From Cyclina sinensis (taxonomy: Eukaryota > Mollusca > Bivalvia > Venerida > Veneridae), in contig JAAONU010000004.1 of the NCBI GenBank assembly GCA_012932295.1, forward strand, positions 8,007,030-8,071,029: a stretch of 64,000 nt of DNA. The letters run 5' to 3'. Position numbers and translations under genes: made by a program. The notes below the pieces were generated by a model. It was not told where the DNA came from and made no database searches. It saw only the letters and a program-made list of their open reading frames with translations. Positions 49,301 to 54,273 of the stretch are shown piece by piece; the stretch's first letter is position 1, and every line of letters starts with the position of its first letter.

Positions 49301-50221
49301 ATTTTTAAGACTTTGGGCTGAGGAACAATTTTTTCTGTCATACGTAATGTTTATTTTTGTTTAGCTTGATTTTCATATTCGGTGATTCTTTGCCAAAGTC
49401 AGCTTTTTTTAAGTGCTTTTGCTGTAACTTTTGTTTTATAAGAACTAATCTTGCATACATTTTTATGTTTGCATACTTGCACAGAGTCACAGTTTTGTAT
49501 TTCTGTCTGATTAATACATATAAGCTTTCATCATTCATCATGTCTATTTCCTTTTTTCAGATTACCACATATGTGAATCCAGAACGATTGCATCCCAAAC
49601 GAAAGGGTATAGAACCTTGGATTATTGGTGTAGCAGTTTCAGCAGGGTTACTGCTTCTCTTCTTATTAATAGTGCTATTGTGGTGGGTAAGTAGTATTGG
49701 TGTAGCAGTTTCAGCAGGGTTACTGCTTCTGTTATATATACCATTTCAAAATCAAAATAACAAAATATTTGGACAAGTACACAGGTTGAAAACTTATATT
49801 GAATGAGGTGCCACCTTGTTCTGTTCAATATAAATAGAAGTGTGCATTTGGAAAAGTATGCAGCTGGAAAAATCATATTGTACAAGCTCCTCATAGAGTT
49901 TAATATAATTTTCACTTGCGTAAGAATAATTTATGTTAAATTTTGTTTTATAATCAGTGTACAAATAACTGATATAATCTGCATAAAAACTTCATTGATT
50001 GATGTCATTCTTACTATTAAACCAAACAATCTTCGGCACTTATCACAGTCAGTGATGGGGATTTCCTTAAACTTAATCATTTCAAATTTCTGTATTTTCA
50101 GTGTGGATTTTTCCGACGCCGTCGACCTCAAGAACAGGCGTTTCTTACTCCAGCCGCTCAAAATGGAGATTATAAACGTGTAAATAATGGACCTCCAGAC
50201 TCAAAATACCAGTACACGTAG
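13216..50221 (+). CDS. Integrin alpha subunit, PS2/alphaV-like class, 5'-incomplete, spliced from 26 exon positions
   Basis: This is a cell-surface adhesion receptor subunit that would pair with an integrin beta chain. The exons listed separately join in frame from 13216 to the TAG at 50221, giving 934 residues (2805 nt with stop, using exon 2A). In order one sees the propeller segment ACAPRY to PCRS, GSWYWQG, four FG-GAP calcium loops (residues 122-130, 175-183, 242-250, 305-313), the thigh/calf region, clustered dibasic cleavage sites (744-774), a membrane helix (about 873-895) and the GFFRR tail motif. No I domain lies between blades 2 and 3. Family members are usually 1000-1150 residues, so about 150-200 N-terminal residues (signal peptide and first blades) are missing. 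Frame continuity over all junctions makes a live gene likely. The closest class is alphaPS2/alphaV/alpha5/alpha8; exact orthology is not settled. Confidence 0.93.
14229..14675. mobile_element. AGCTCACCTG-ended element, short copy
   Basis: It starts AGCTCACCTAAGC and ends CTCAGGTGAGCGATATAGTG ... CACGGCCCTCTTG. The ends form a 10-12 bp inverted repeat, and the same end sequence recurs at 25181 and 55750. It is intronic, between integrin exons 1 and 2A. Confidence 0.65.
15104..15186 (+). CDS. Integrin alpha exon 2A, alternative (mutually exclusive)
   Basis: Acceptor TTGTCTAG precedes 15104 and donor GTAAGT starts at 15187. Its 83 nt complete the split codon to R and add 27 codons ([20 protein letters not shown] then YSAVLTG), ending in phase 0. 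The GSCQxGYS core matches exon 2B and the FCQGGFS-type segment of alphaV. Because 83 is not a multiple of three, using it together with 2B, or skipping both, would shift the frame. It lies in the loop entering blade 3 of the ligand-binding head and is six residues longer than 2B. Confidence 0.85.
18483..18547 (+). CDS. Integrin alpha exon 2B, alternative (mutually exclusive)
   Basis: Acceptor TTTGCAG ends at 18482 and donor GTGAGT starts at 18548. Its 65 nt complete the same split codon to R and add [20 protein letters not shown] followed by E, in phase 0. The WGYHxxGSCQAG pattern is the one I associate with insect alphaPS2-type integrins, so this is probably the ancestral form and 2A the more diverged copy. 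A start three bases later (18486) would also keep the frame. It has the same phases as exon 2A. Confidence 0.85.
19294..20096. mobile_element. ATACCCCTAC-ended element, 803 bp
   Basis: The left end ATACCCCTAC and right end GTAGGGGTAT are perfect 10-bp inverted repeats. The interior has repeated AAGGTCAxxxT phrases and no ORF. Intronic. Confidence 0.55.
20159..20605. mobile_element. TTAA MITE copy 1 with tRNA-like segment
   Basis: The left end TTAAAGAGGCTGTACTCCAG and right end CTGGAGACCAGCCCCTTTAA form imperfect inverted repeats, with TTAA at each edge. On the - strand an internal segment (about 20386-20311) has A-box- and B-box-like motifs, the latter GAGTTCAAATC. It is about 90% like the copy at 29118 by eye. 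No ORF. Confidence 0.75.
22536..22935. repeat. 66-bp minisatellite with CACAGCTGTG palindrome
   Basis: The unit CCTAACCTATCAATACACAG then GTGAAAACACAGCTGTGTAA and TAATAAACATGGTAATAATA repeats about six times at 66-bp spacing (for example 22544, 22610). Each unit has an E-box palindrome. Intronic. Confidence 0.88.
23498..25181. mobile_element. AGCTCACCTG-ended element, 1.7 kb
   Basis: Starts AGCTCACCTGAGCAGATGCT and ends TTAGGTGAGCGATTCAGGAT followed by CATCATGGCCCTCTTG. Inside, ATGACATCTCCTC recurs (23588, 24750, 24997), which marks degenerate internal modules. No ORF of note. It is in the integrin intron before exon 3. Confidence 0.65.
25892..25940 (+). CDS. Integrin alpha exon 3 (blade 3 GSWYWQG)
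   Basis: Acceptor TTTTACAG precedes 25892 and a GTATGG donor follows 25940. It encodes [16 protein letters not shown] and one base. GAxGSWYWQG is the strongly conserved blade 3 strand of I-domain-less integrin alpha chains. It follows exon 2A or 2B in phase 0. The intron before it is over 7 kb. Confidence 0.92.
26069..26185 (+). pseudogene. LINE reverse-transcriptase C-terminal tail fragment
   Basis: The frame [20 protein letters not shown] then [18 protein letters not shown] and TAA matches the LWNxLPxxIRxxxTxxxFxxxLKxxxF tail of many LINE ORF2 proteins. Only this 38-residue end is seen. In the intron after integrin exon 3. Confidence 0.5.
27015..27104 (+). CDS. Integrin alpha exon 4 (blade 3-4 linker)
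   Basis: Acceptor TTTTACAG precedes 27015 and donor GTAAAC follows 27104. It encodes (G)[19 protein letters not shown] and then [10 protein letters not shown] with a split G. The DDYSYMG end matches the DDSYLGYS element that opens blade 4. This is the segment where alternative exons occur in insect alphaPS2 and vertebrate alpha7, but only one copy is seen here. Confidence 0.9.
27451..27495 (+). CDS. Integrin alpha exon 5 (blade 4 calcium loop)
   Basis: A short 45-nt exon between ATTTTCAG and GTATTT. It encodes [15 protein letters not shown] with split codons at both ends. The NFDSDDRED loop (residues 122-130) matches the DxDxDGxxD-type cation site of FG-GAP repeats but has D-D-R where most have D-G. 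Confidence 0.9.
27848..27945 (+). CDS. Integrin alpha exon 6 (blade 4)
   Basis: Acceptor TTTTCAG precedes 27848 and donor GTATGC follows 27945. It encodes (D)[19 protein letters not shown] and [13 protein letters not shown]. The VVGVPRG and GKVVIY strands and the GEQ ending match alphaV (SGVPRAARTLGMVYIYD ... GEQ). Confidence 0.92.
29118..29558. mobile_element. TTAA MITE copy 2 with tRNA-like segment
   Basis: The same family and orientation as 20159-20605: left TTAAAGAGGCTGTACTCCAG, right CTGGAGCACAGCCCCTTTAA, and the same internal GAGTTCAAATC B-box on the - strand. It is intronic. Confidence 0.75.
30111..30163 (+). CDS. Integrin alpha exon 7 (blade 5 calcium loop)
   Basis: Acceptor CGTTTTCAG precedes 30111 and a GTAAGT donor follows 30163. 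It encodes [17 protein letters not shown] and a split [18 protein letters not shown] is a textbook FG-GAP cation loop (residues 175-183). The HIRAN-carrying TIR element begins only about 30 bp into the next intron. Confidence 0.93.
30192..31812. mobile_element. 1.6-kb TIR element carrying the HIRAN-like ORF
   Basis: The ends TACCGTATTTATTCCATTAA (30192) and its reverse complement ending at 31812 form a near-perfect inverted repeat extending through ATCGCCC. The flanking TA at each end would fit a TA target, as in Tc1/mariner-type elements. The interior holds the HIRAN-like ORF and other - strand frames (31143-31433) that I do not recognise. It lies in the intron after integrin exon 7. Confidence 0.75.
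30345..30734 (-). CDS. HIRAN-like domain ORF inside a TIR element
   Basis: An intact frame on the - strand, open from an ATG at 30812; the likelier start is the Met at 30734 ([20 protein letters not shown]). The pattern GYHxYK, then [19 protein letters not shown], then VVGHIPEGL, and near the end [13 protein letters not shown] is the HIRAN-like fold I associate with many invertebrate uncharacterised proteins (GYHVYK ... EPxNxxDxxAVxV ... VGHVPxxxS ... LEIPC). About 130 residues. It sits wholly within the 30192-31812 inverted-repeat element, in an integrin intron and antisense to it. HIRAN domains bind DNA ends in HLTF-type proteins; the role here is unknown. No transposase is seen in the element. 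Confidence 0.6.
   Translation of the reverse strand: MATCMLVSIKSAVKGYHAYKKTYPAGTILECTLEPENEHSDSAIIVKNCETVVGHIPEGLCQPLTKLYKDGLILQITAEINGEPRSSFGGTFVKSRGIEIPCAYKIYGSKDKKSEVRSYIKKEIRKLVL
32192..32343. repeat. 26-bp minisatellite
   Basis: The unit GACCCGTCTTGACGTGTGTA then GACCAT repeats six times, in the intron before integrin exon 8. The overlapping - strand frames are by-products. Confidence 0.9.
32646..32745 (+). CDS. Integrin alpha exon 8 (blade 5-6)
   Basis: Acceptor TTCTTCCAG precedes 32646 and a GTAAGT donor follows 32745. It encodes (G)[18 protein letters not shown] and [22 protein letters not shown] and ETGRVYIF are conserved propeller strands. Confidence 0.93.
33572..34204. mobile_element. 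ATACCCCCGC-ended element, 633 bp
   Basis: Ends ATACCCCCGCT and AGCGGGGGTAT are inverted repeats. GTCCGTCC runs near the left end, and an internal direct repeat carries AGTTTTCTCAGCAACTATAA (33667 and 33834). The right part contains the endonuclease-like fragment at 33970-34110. Intronic. Confidence 0.65.
33970..34110 (+). pseudogene. APE-type endonuclease fragment of a non-LTR retrotransposon
   Basis: In one frame the DNA reads [20 protein letters not shown] then [20 protein letters not shown] and PWMKLY, stop at 34108. SLDRVFVN ... [11 protein letters not shown] resembles the C-terminal part of Exo_endo_phos endonucleases (LDLIFTN ... SDHxPV). It is about 46 residues, with no start and no upstream domain. 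Confidence 0.4.
34862..34925. repeat. 16-bp tandem repeat
   Basis: TGATAGTATGTTTTAA is repeated four times, nearly perfectly. Confidence 0.9.
35278..35386 (+). CDS. Integrin alpha exon 9 (blade 6 calcium loop)
   Basis: Acceptor ATTTACAG precedes 35278 and donor GTAATA follows 35386. It encodes [19 protein letters not shown] then [17 protein letters not shown] with a split D. The loop DVDYDGYND (242-250) is the third cation site. Confidence 0.92.
35742..35947. repeat. 41-bp minisatellite
   Basis: TTGATCCTGGGATAAAGATT then ACTGTTGTTGGTTATGTATT repeats five times, alternating 41- and 39-bp forms. Intronic. Confidence 0.9.
36170..36267 (+). CDS. Integrin alpha exon 10 (blade 6)
   Basis: Acceptor TGTTGCCAG precedes 36170 and donor GTACAG follows 36267. 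It encodes (D)[19 protein letters not shown] and [22 protein letters not shown] and GVVYIYxG are near-invariant in integrin alpha chains. Confidence 0.93.
36567..36703 (+). CDS. Integrin alpha exon 11 (blade 7 calcium loop)
   Basis: Acceptor TGTCACAG precedes 36567 and donor GTAATA follows 36703. It encodes [20 protein letters not shown] then [20 protein letters not shown] and [28 protein letters not shown] is the fourth cation loop (305-313). Confidence 0.93.
37018..37134 (+). CDS. Integrin alpha exon 12 (propeller to thigh)
   Basis: Acceptor ATTTCAG precedes 37018 and donor GTAAGT follows 37134. It encodes (R)[18 protein letters not shown] then [20 protein letters not shown] and a split C. 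The RARPVV segment is the conserved exit from the propeller into the thigh domain. Confidence 0.92.
37650..37854 (+). CDS. Integrin alpha exon 13 (thigh)
   Basis: The largest exon at 205 nt. Acceptor TTCACAG precedes it and donor GTAAGA follows. It encodes (C)[18 protein letters not shown] then [20 protein letters not shown] and continues to FTFFGYLV. The cysteine pattern and the PxKLNFxLxLxxDxLK motif match the thigh domain of alphaV/alpha5. Confidence 0.92.
38302..38439 (+). CDS. Integrin alpha exon 14 (thigh)
   Basis: Acceptor TTTTTTTCAG precedes 38302 and a GTAAGA donor follows 38439. It encodes [20 protein letters not shown] then [20 protein letters not shown] and TTVKAE. [12 protein letters not shown] and the PxLN segment are conserved. 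NKRQS is a basic patch, not an established cleavage site. An inverted copy of the ATGCCCCC-ended element starts about 50 bp downstream. Confidence 0.92.
38489..39992 (-). mobile_element. ATGCCCCC element, inverted long copy
   Basis: The same family as 12141-12896 in reverse: TATGCCCCCAAAAAGTGGGA at the left, TGCATAGTGGGGGCATCCGT and GGACACAGTTCTAG at the right. It contains about five modules with AACCGGATGGCAGATTTTGC and GGCCCTTTGTTGATTTTTTC, then an unrelated stretch (about 39366-39900). It is in the intron after integrin exon 14. Confidence 0.65.
40799..40866 (+). CDS. Integrin alpha exon 15 (thigh, CGxDNVCxPDL)
   Basis: Acceptor CCTTTCAG precedes 40799 and donor GTAAGT follows 40866. It encodes [20 protein letters not shown] then AV and a split Y. 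NCGxDNVCxPDL is one of the most diagnostic integrin alpha motifs (compare CGEDNVCKPKL in alphaV). Confidence 0.94.
41031..41677. repeat. 30-bp minisatellite with 93-bp higher-order unit (left part)
   Basis: Units of 28-32 bp (TAGTAATGTATTAATGCAAT then GCTCTTACA) form a 93-bp higher-order repeat at 41130-41480, which keeps one - strand frame open for 120 codons. Not a gene. The TTAA element at 41682 interrupts it. Confidence 0.9.
41682..43569. mobile_element. 1.9-kb TTAA-flanked non-autonomous transposon
   Basis: Ends AGGTCATGTGACACGA (41682) and TCGTGTCACATGACCT (to 43569) are perfect inverted repeats bounded by TTAA at 41678-41681 and 43570-43573, the piggyBac-type target. It has no long ORF. 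It splits a minisatellite array inside the intron before integrin exon 16. Confidence 0.8.
43574..43812. repeat. 30-bp minisatellite (right part)
   Basis: This continues the array of 41031 after the 1.9-kb insertion, with the same TAGTAATGTATTAATGCAAT units, and ends about 48 bp before integrin exon 16. Confidence 0.9.
43860..44007 (+). CDS. Integrin alpha exon 16 (calf-1)
   Basis: Acceptor ATGTTACAG precedes 43860 and donor GTAAGT follows 44007. It encodes (Y)[18 protein letters not shown] then [20 protein letters not shown] and ends KDKKS. [11 protein letters not shown] matches the NxGExAYEAEL motif of calf-1. The acceptor is only about 50 bp after the end of a minisatellite array. Confidence 0.92.
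44184..44256 (+). tRNA. tRNA-Lys-like gene or pseudogene with UGC anticodon loop
   Basis: A 73-nt cloverleaf: acceptor GCCCGGG pairs with CTTGGGT (with G-U pairs), the D arm GCTCAGTTGGTAGAGC is perfect, the loop CTTGCAA would give anticodon TGC (Ala), and the T loop is TTCGAGC. The body (GCCCGGGTAGCTCAGTTGGTAGAGC) looks like metazoan tRNA-Lys, not tRNA-Ala. The anticodon and T stems each have mismatches. A TTTTT run follows (44261-44267). It is in an integrin intron, same strand. A decayed copy or SINE head is more likely than a working tRNA. Confidence 0.55.
44671..44757 (+). CDS. Integrin alpha exon 17 (calf-1)
   Basis: Acceptor TTTGTAG precedes 44671 and the GTAAGT donor starts at 44758. 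It encodes [20 protein letters not shown] and GNPLPAKSG. The FxLCDLGNP motif (VVCDLGNPM in alphaV) identifies it. Confidence 0.92.
45107..45186 (+). CDS. Integrin alpha exon 18 (calf-1)
   Basis: Acceptor GTTTCCAG precedes 45107 and donor GTATTT follows 45186. It encodes [20 protein letters not shown] then LKMEVN and a split S. The position and frame fit; the sequence itself is only moderately conserved. NxT/S sequons suggest glycosylation. Confidence 0.88.
45799..45888 (+). CDS. Integrin alpha exon 19 (calf-1/2)
   Basis: Acceptor ATATTTCAG precedes 45799 and donor GTAAAT follows 45888. It encodes (S)[18 protein letters not shown] then [18 protein letters not shown] and the V.RANLRL.G segment fit the family (compare SSNLFD ... 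VEIRG in alphaV). Confidence 0.88.
46537..46633 (+). CDS. Integrin alpha exon 20 (calf-2)
   Basis: Acceptor CATGCAG precedes 46537 and donor GTAAGT follows 46633. It encodes [20 protein letters not shown] then [12 protein letters not shown]. The GPxLEHEYV segment matches VGPVVQHIYEL of alphaV. Confidence 0.9.
46876..47025 (+). CDS. Integrin alpha exon 21 (calf-2)
   Basis: Acceptor TTTAACAG precedes 46876 and donor GTGAGT follows 47025. It encodes [20 protein letters not shown] then [20 protein letters not shown] and [10 protein letters not shown]. NNRGPSxxxxxxLxIxWPxxxxxxxxLxYL is the classic calf-2 start (NNGPSSFSKAMLHLQWPYK in alphaV). Confidence 0.93.
47286..47420. repeat. GGGGCAT-type element end with CCGTCCATCTGTCTGT run
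   Basis: AAAGGGGCATATTATGTTAT then GGGCGTCCGTCCATCTGTCT, with a 3x CCATCTGTCTGT microsatellite. It resembles the subterminal part of the other GTCCGTCC elements here. The other end was not found. Intronic. Confidence 0.35.
47572..47733 (+). CDS. Integrin alpha exon 22 (heavy/light chain cleavage segment)
   Basis: Acceptor ATATTTCAG precedes 47572 and donor GTAAGT follows 47733. It encodes [20 protein letters not shown] and then a basic segment with KSKR (744-747), DKRD, VEKR (764-767) and EIKR (771-774). Many integrin alpha precursors are cut here by furin-like proteases into heavy and light chains. Three or four candidate sites in 30 residues is more than usual. Confidence 0.9.
48331..48450 (+). 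CDS. Integrin alpha exon 23 (light chain start)
   Basis: Acceptor CATATTTCAG precedes 48331 and donor GTAAGT follows 48450. It encodes [20 protein letters not shown] then [20 protein letters not shown]. The CxxxxxxCVxMxCxVGxLExxxxxxIxIxSxxWxxT pattern matches the alphaV light chain (CLKIVCQVGRLDRGKS ... LWTETF). Confidence 0.93.
48505..48765 (+). mobile_element. tRNA-derived SINE
   Basis: An A-box-like TTGCACAGTGG (about 48517-48527) and a B-box-like GGCTCAAATCC (48567-48577) are followed by a core TTAAGCAAAGACA ... ACTCGAAGTGGGTACC (48600-48653). That core resembles the central domain of widespread metazoan SINEs (TTGAGCAAGxCACTTxA ... GGGTACC). It lies in an integrin intron; the 3' end is uncertain. 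Confidence 0.6.
48986..49099 (+). CDS. Integrin alpha exon 24 (membrane-proximal calf-2)
   Basis: Acceptor TATTTCAG precedes 48986. It encodes [20 protein letters not shown] then [18 protein letters not shown]. Ending at AGG with donor GTTAAT at 49100 keeps the frame into exon 25 and matches the SxASFxVxxxPxxN segment of the family. The donor is weak (GTT), so the exact end is less sure than the other exons. Confidence 0.82.
49561..49686 (+). CDS. Integrin alpha exon 25 (transmembrane)
   Basis: Acceptor CTTTTTTCAG precedes 49561 and donor GTAAGT follows 49686. It encodes [20 protein letters not shown] then [20 protein letters not shown] and WW. This is the single membrane helix, preceded by a basic stalk and the PxW membrane entry typical of integrin alpha. 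A 36-bp piece of this exon is repeated in the next intron. Confidence 0.94.
49695..49730 (+). repeat. 36-bp duplicate of the transmembrane exon
   Basis: TATTGGTGTAGCAGTTTCAG then CAGGGTTACTGCTTCT is identical to 49623-49658 in exon 25. The copy starts 8 bases after the donor, and the two copies are exactly 72 bp apart. Confidence 0.9.
50102..50221 (+). CDS. Integrin alpha exon 26 (cytoplasmic tail and stop)
   Basis: Acceptor ATTTTCAG precedes 50102. It encodes [20 protein letters not shown] then [19 protein letters not shown] and TAG at 50219-50221. GFFRR is the GFFKR-type membrane-proximal motif that clasps the beta tail. The 39-residue tail is of ordinary length and has no NPxY. Confidence 0.95.
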   Translation, partial: CGFFRRRRPQEQAFLTPAAQNGDYKRVNNGPPDSKYQYT

Positions 50222-50275
50222 AATTCATGTTTTCAGTTCTATGTGTTGCCATAACTCTTTTTTCTCCTGATAAGA

Positions 50276-50281
50276 AATAAA
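50276..50281 (+). terminator. Polyadenylation signal AATAAA of the integrin gene (candidate)
   Basis: A canonical AATAAA lies 55 bp after the integrin stop and is followed by GT/T-rich sequence (GTGTTATTATTTT). It would give a very short 3' UTR. Further signals downstream could give longer forms. Confidence 0.5.
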
Positions 50282-51357
50282 GTGTTATTATTTTACATTG
50301 TAATCATTTAAGAGGCAGCATACCCACTGCCCACTGGTAGTGAACTAAAAGGACGTTCTCAATACTTTAATGAAAAAAAAATCGGATTTTTTGTGAACTT
50401 CAGTTGATAATCATACTTTTCATACTAGGATTTATCATACTATTTACAGTTATTGTTCAGGTACATGTATATTTATAAATTGCTTATTTATTTCTCTGAC
50501 TATTTCATCATATTTTACTCAAATGGTTTATAATGTCAAAAGATGTAAAGTTTGTTCTTTAAAGCTGCAATTCAAAAATCTTTCAAAATCAATAAAAAAA
50601 AAAGATGTTCAATGTATATTTCTCGACATGCTGGAAAGAGGGAGTTTTAACCATACATGCCAAATAGTACAAACATATCCAAGTATTATTTTATTTTATG
50701 GTTTATATGCATATTGGGGAGGGGGGGTAATTTGGTGTTCGGCATCTGTTAATCGCCTTCTTTTGTCCACTTTTTCATTGTAGTGAACTTCTGAACCATA
50801 AGGCAAAATAACACACACAAGAGTCGCATGTTTTGCTTATAAGAAAACCTTGTCAGAACTGAATAGGCTAGATCTCCAGTATTCATTAAAATTTTTCTGA
50901 CCTTGACCTGCTGACCTTCTTTACCTGATTAATGATGGAAGTACATTTAAAAGTGTGATGAAATTTGGGCTGTAGTTTTTGGTATGTATAAAATTGAATA
51001 TGTTTGATCTTATATTAGACTAAATGATGGTAGTTTATGGATACATGTTTGCGATTTTGAAATCAGATTTCCACATTTTAAATTTCACTCATGATTTAGA
51101 GCAATTTTGCTGCAGTGAGCAAAAAGGGACATCATGGACATCTTGTTTTATATCTTAGTACCACTGTAACTTGTGTTCTGAAATTTACAATATCTGCATA
51201 CTAAATCTAAGGACATATTTTTACATGAAACACAGGCATTCGTTTCATGGATAAGTGCCCTGAAACACTATAGTCAGTGAGGAACTCAAACAGGGTTTGA
51301 AAGTTAAATCCACTGTACATGTCTGCTCAAATTGGTAAAGATTTTAGTCTGTGTGTG

Positions 51358-51583
51358 TTAACCCTTTACCACATGGTTAAGTGTTAAATTTCATATGCGA
51401 CCAGTGCAGATCCAGATCAGCCTGCACATCCGTGCAGTCTGATCAAGATCTCCACTGTTCGCTTTTCAGTCAGAAATACTTTTATGGATATAAAAGCGAA
51501 CAGTGGAGATCCTGTGCAGGCTGATCTGGATCTGCACTGGTCGTATATGCGTTAAAACATGTATCTATGGAGTAAAGGGTTAA
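51358..51583. mobile_element. Fold-back MITE, 226 bp
   Basis: Nearly the whole element is one inverted repeat: TTAACCCTTTAC pairs with GTAAAGGGTTAA, GCGACCAGTGCAGATCCAGA pairs with its complement, and the centre GATCTCCACTGTTCGCTTTT pairs with AAAAGCGAACAGTGGAGATC. This looks like a very common bivalve repeat. The RNA would form a long hairpin. Confidence 0.8.
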
Positions 51584-51879
51584 GGTGTACCTTAAAAAAG
51601 ATCTACAATGGCTTTAATTTCAGTAAAACATTAATTAATTAATTAAAAAATAAAACCAAAATTTAATGTGAAAAATAACATTCGGTTCTTGAACAACAAA
51701 TGCTTTCAAATAACACTCATCCTTATATATCTTTATAAAATATAATGTTCATGAAATGAGATGCTTTTTTGAAGATAAAATGCCACAAAGACTGACCAAG
51801 AAAATTCATTCCTGGCCATAAACATTAGTAGGAGCAGAAGATCTGATATACCTCTGTCCTTTATAAATCATGGATGTCT

Positions 51880-52010
51880 GAACCAATGGCAATTGTTTCG
51901 CTTGAGTTCAGTGCAGACGATGATCAGCCCTCTCATTTTTGTAGTCTGATTATAGACTGCAGTGTCTACTGTTCATATAATAAGTTTTCAGTCAACACCC
52001 CTAAAAACAT
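51880..52010. repeat. Diverged relative of the fold-back MITE
   Basis: The order TCAGTGCAGACGATGATCAG, then GTAGTCTGATTATAGACTGC, then TTCAGTCAAC follows the fold-back element at 51358 but with many changes. Similar fragments lie near 20865-20925 and 32345-32440. Confidence 0.4.
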
Positions 52011-53799
52011 TTAATGGATCTGTCCAAATTGAATGATGGATAAATCTATTTTTGAAATTCAGGAGTGGAAGGGGTAACATAATTGCCAGTTTGTTTCAGT
52101 GTGTCTGTAGATTCTTGTAGTACTTTGTATTTCTCATCCCTTTCTGCAACATGTCCATATTAAAGTTTTTAAAATGTTTGATGTAGGCAGAGAAATTTGT
52201 TGTTGTTTTTTTATGGCAGTAGAATGTATATATTTATTCAGTCTGTTGTGTTCATAGGGGTCAGCCCAAAGAAATCCTCATTCGGTCTGAATCTATACTC
52301 ATGCGGGAATTTTTTGGACGGATCCTCTATGGTTGTGTTCTTTAGCACGGTTCAGTGCCTTTATGCAAACTTACATGTATACTTTGTATTTATATATGGC
52401 ATACTCGAGACATACTTGGTCAAAGACCAAAGATACAAATTTGTTCATTCTTTAGTTAGTTTGTATTTTGTTAATGTTGTTTTCATTTTGTATGAATTAT
52501 AGAAATAAGACAGCTGATGGTATTTCTCCATTCAAATGTCGATAAGTAAATAATTTATGAGAAAGTGAATATTTTTACTTCAGTGATATTTCAAGTCTTC
52601 ATGGAAGTGTGTCACAACTGTTAAATTTCATGATTTTAAATGATATAAATATTTGTCTTTCGTTTTACGCCTGCTAGAGTTATCTGTATTATATACAAGT
52701 GAAGCACTTAATGCTCAGTTCCATCAAATCTGTCAGGACAGTTTCGGGTAACTTCATAAAGTAATCAATGTGTATATCATAATGTTTAAAGGCAGACACT
52801 TTGATGATAGAAAATTGAAGTTTTTTAATGTTTCTTATATTTTTGTGAAACTCAGTTCCACAGCTATAAATCATGTGCCTGACACAGTCTTTTATATAAC
52901 ATATAACAACTGTATATTGTTTTTGATATGTATAATGGTAACTATGTTGGACTTGAAATTGTGCAATATTCATCCAATCATAATCATGTTGTGTGAAAGG
53001 CTGGTACATTTTATTAAGTTTTTTTAATGATTTGTTCATGAATGCAATCTAAAAGATAAATTTCATAGCGTTCAGTGGAACTGCTGATATTTTCTGCTAT
53101 TTTGCTTACGGAAACTAGGTCACCTCTCGCATAAAGTATATGGTCGCTTTGTTTTAAGTTGGCATATGTGATAGTAAACATGTTTTTATATGCTGTATTT
53201 GACATTTTTGTACACTTCTTATAAGGTTATCTTTGAGGTTTATACCTTGTAGCAAGTTTCCAAAGATTATATATTTTGGTTCCCGGAGTAAAAGCTTGGC
53301 AGAGTTACTGTTCTTGGATAGTTTTATTTGCTATAAAGCAGATGTTGACAGTGTCTTCATGTTCTGTAGTTTTGCAAAATTTTCAGTTAAGAGAAATTAA
53401 GTTCTTTTCCATTTTTAGCAAAACCTTTTTGTTGGTTCCAATTCATAGGTGAATAGACAAGTAAATACAGAAAATAAGTTAGTAGAACATGGTTTTATAT
53501 TGTGGCTATATTAATGTGTGATATTATGTGTATTAAATAGTCATAATATGTGTATGAACATTTTTACATTTATTATTTTGGCAATCCTTAGCAATAAATT
53601 ATATGTTTATAAAAAAAAGTGTTTTCTGTTTTCTTTTCTGCAAAACATAAGAATTAATAAGCCCATTCATTCAGTTTGTATCTATTGCCAAGTGATAGTA
53701 AATAATGACTAAACAACTCATTCAGATGATAACTTAAAAGTCTATCAACTCTACAATCAAGATTCAGATGTTTATGCTCTCCAAGCATATCCTTGTCCA
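52011..53799. other. Intergenic AT-rich sequence, nothing recognised
   Basis: Open frames of up to 116 codons on both strands (52197-52502, 52689-53039) show no domain and no homology that I recognise. Confidence 0.45.
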
Positions 53800-54240
53800 C
53801 TTTCTCCGTATTTCCATCCATCTGCACGTCTATCACACATTTTGTCCAGACCATAACTCAAAAAGTAATAAAGGTATCAACAAGAAACTTCATAGGTGGA
53901 TAGATCTCACTGAGCAGAAGCACAGTGCACAAGAACCATTACTCTGCACTTAGTCATTTTGGAATTATTGCCCTTCATTTATTGTTCATACTTTATTTTT
54001 GTCCAGGGCATTACTGTTACACTATAAGTCCTTTCAGCTTGATATTTTATAAGTGGATAGATCTTTTGTAAGGGAAAGGTAGTGCACATGAACTGTCACT
54101 CTGCACTTCATTTTTGTAGTTTTTGCCCTTTGTTAATTTTCATTTCATATTTCTTTCTGGTGCATTACTCAAAGACTTAAACAGATATCAACATGAAACT
54201 TGATGGGTGAATAGACCTTATTGTGGAGAAGTGCTGTGCA
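53800..54240. repeat. Dispersed repeat fragments related to 7092-7330
   Basis: Three degenerate units contain AAGGTATCAACAAGAAACTT, TTCAGCTTGATATTTTATAA and GATATCAACATGAAACTTGA, each followed by a TAGATCT/TAGACCT site and CATAAC/CACTCTGCACTT. They abut the element at 54274, and more follow to about 55900. Confidence 0.4.
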
Positions 54241-54273
54241 TAAATATATTAACTCTCCTTTGTGTATTTTTTT

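Noticed and set aside
49357..49806. 149-codon + frame over exon 25
   Set aside because: Only 49561-49686 is exon; the rest is intron read-through.
52197..53039. 101- and 116-codon frames on opposite strands
   Set aside because: AT-rich, no domain, no splice or promoter context.
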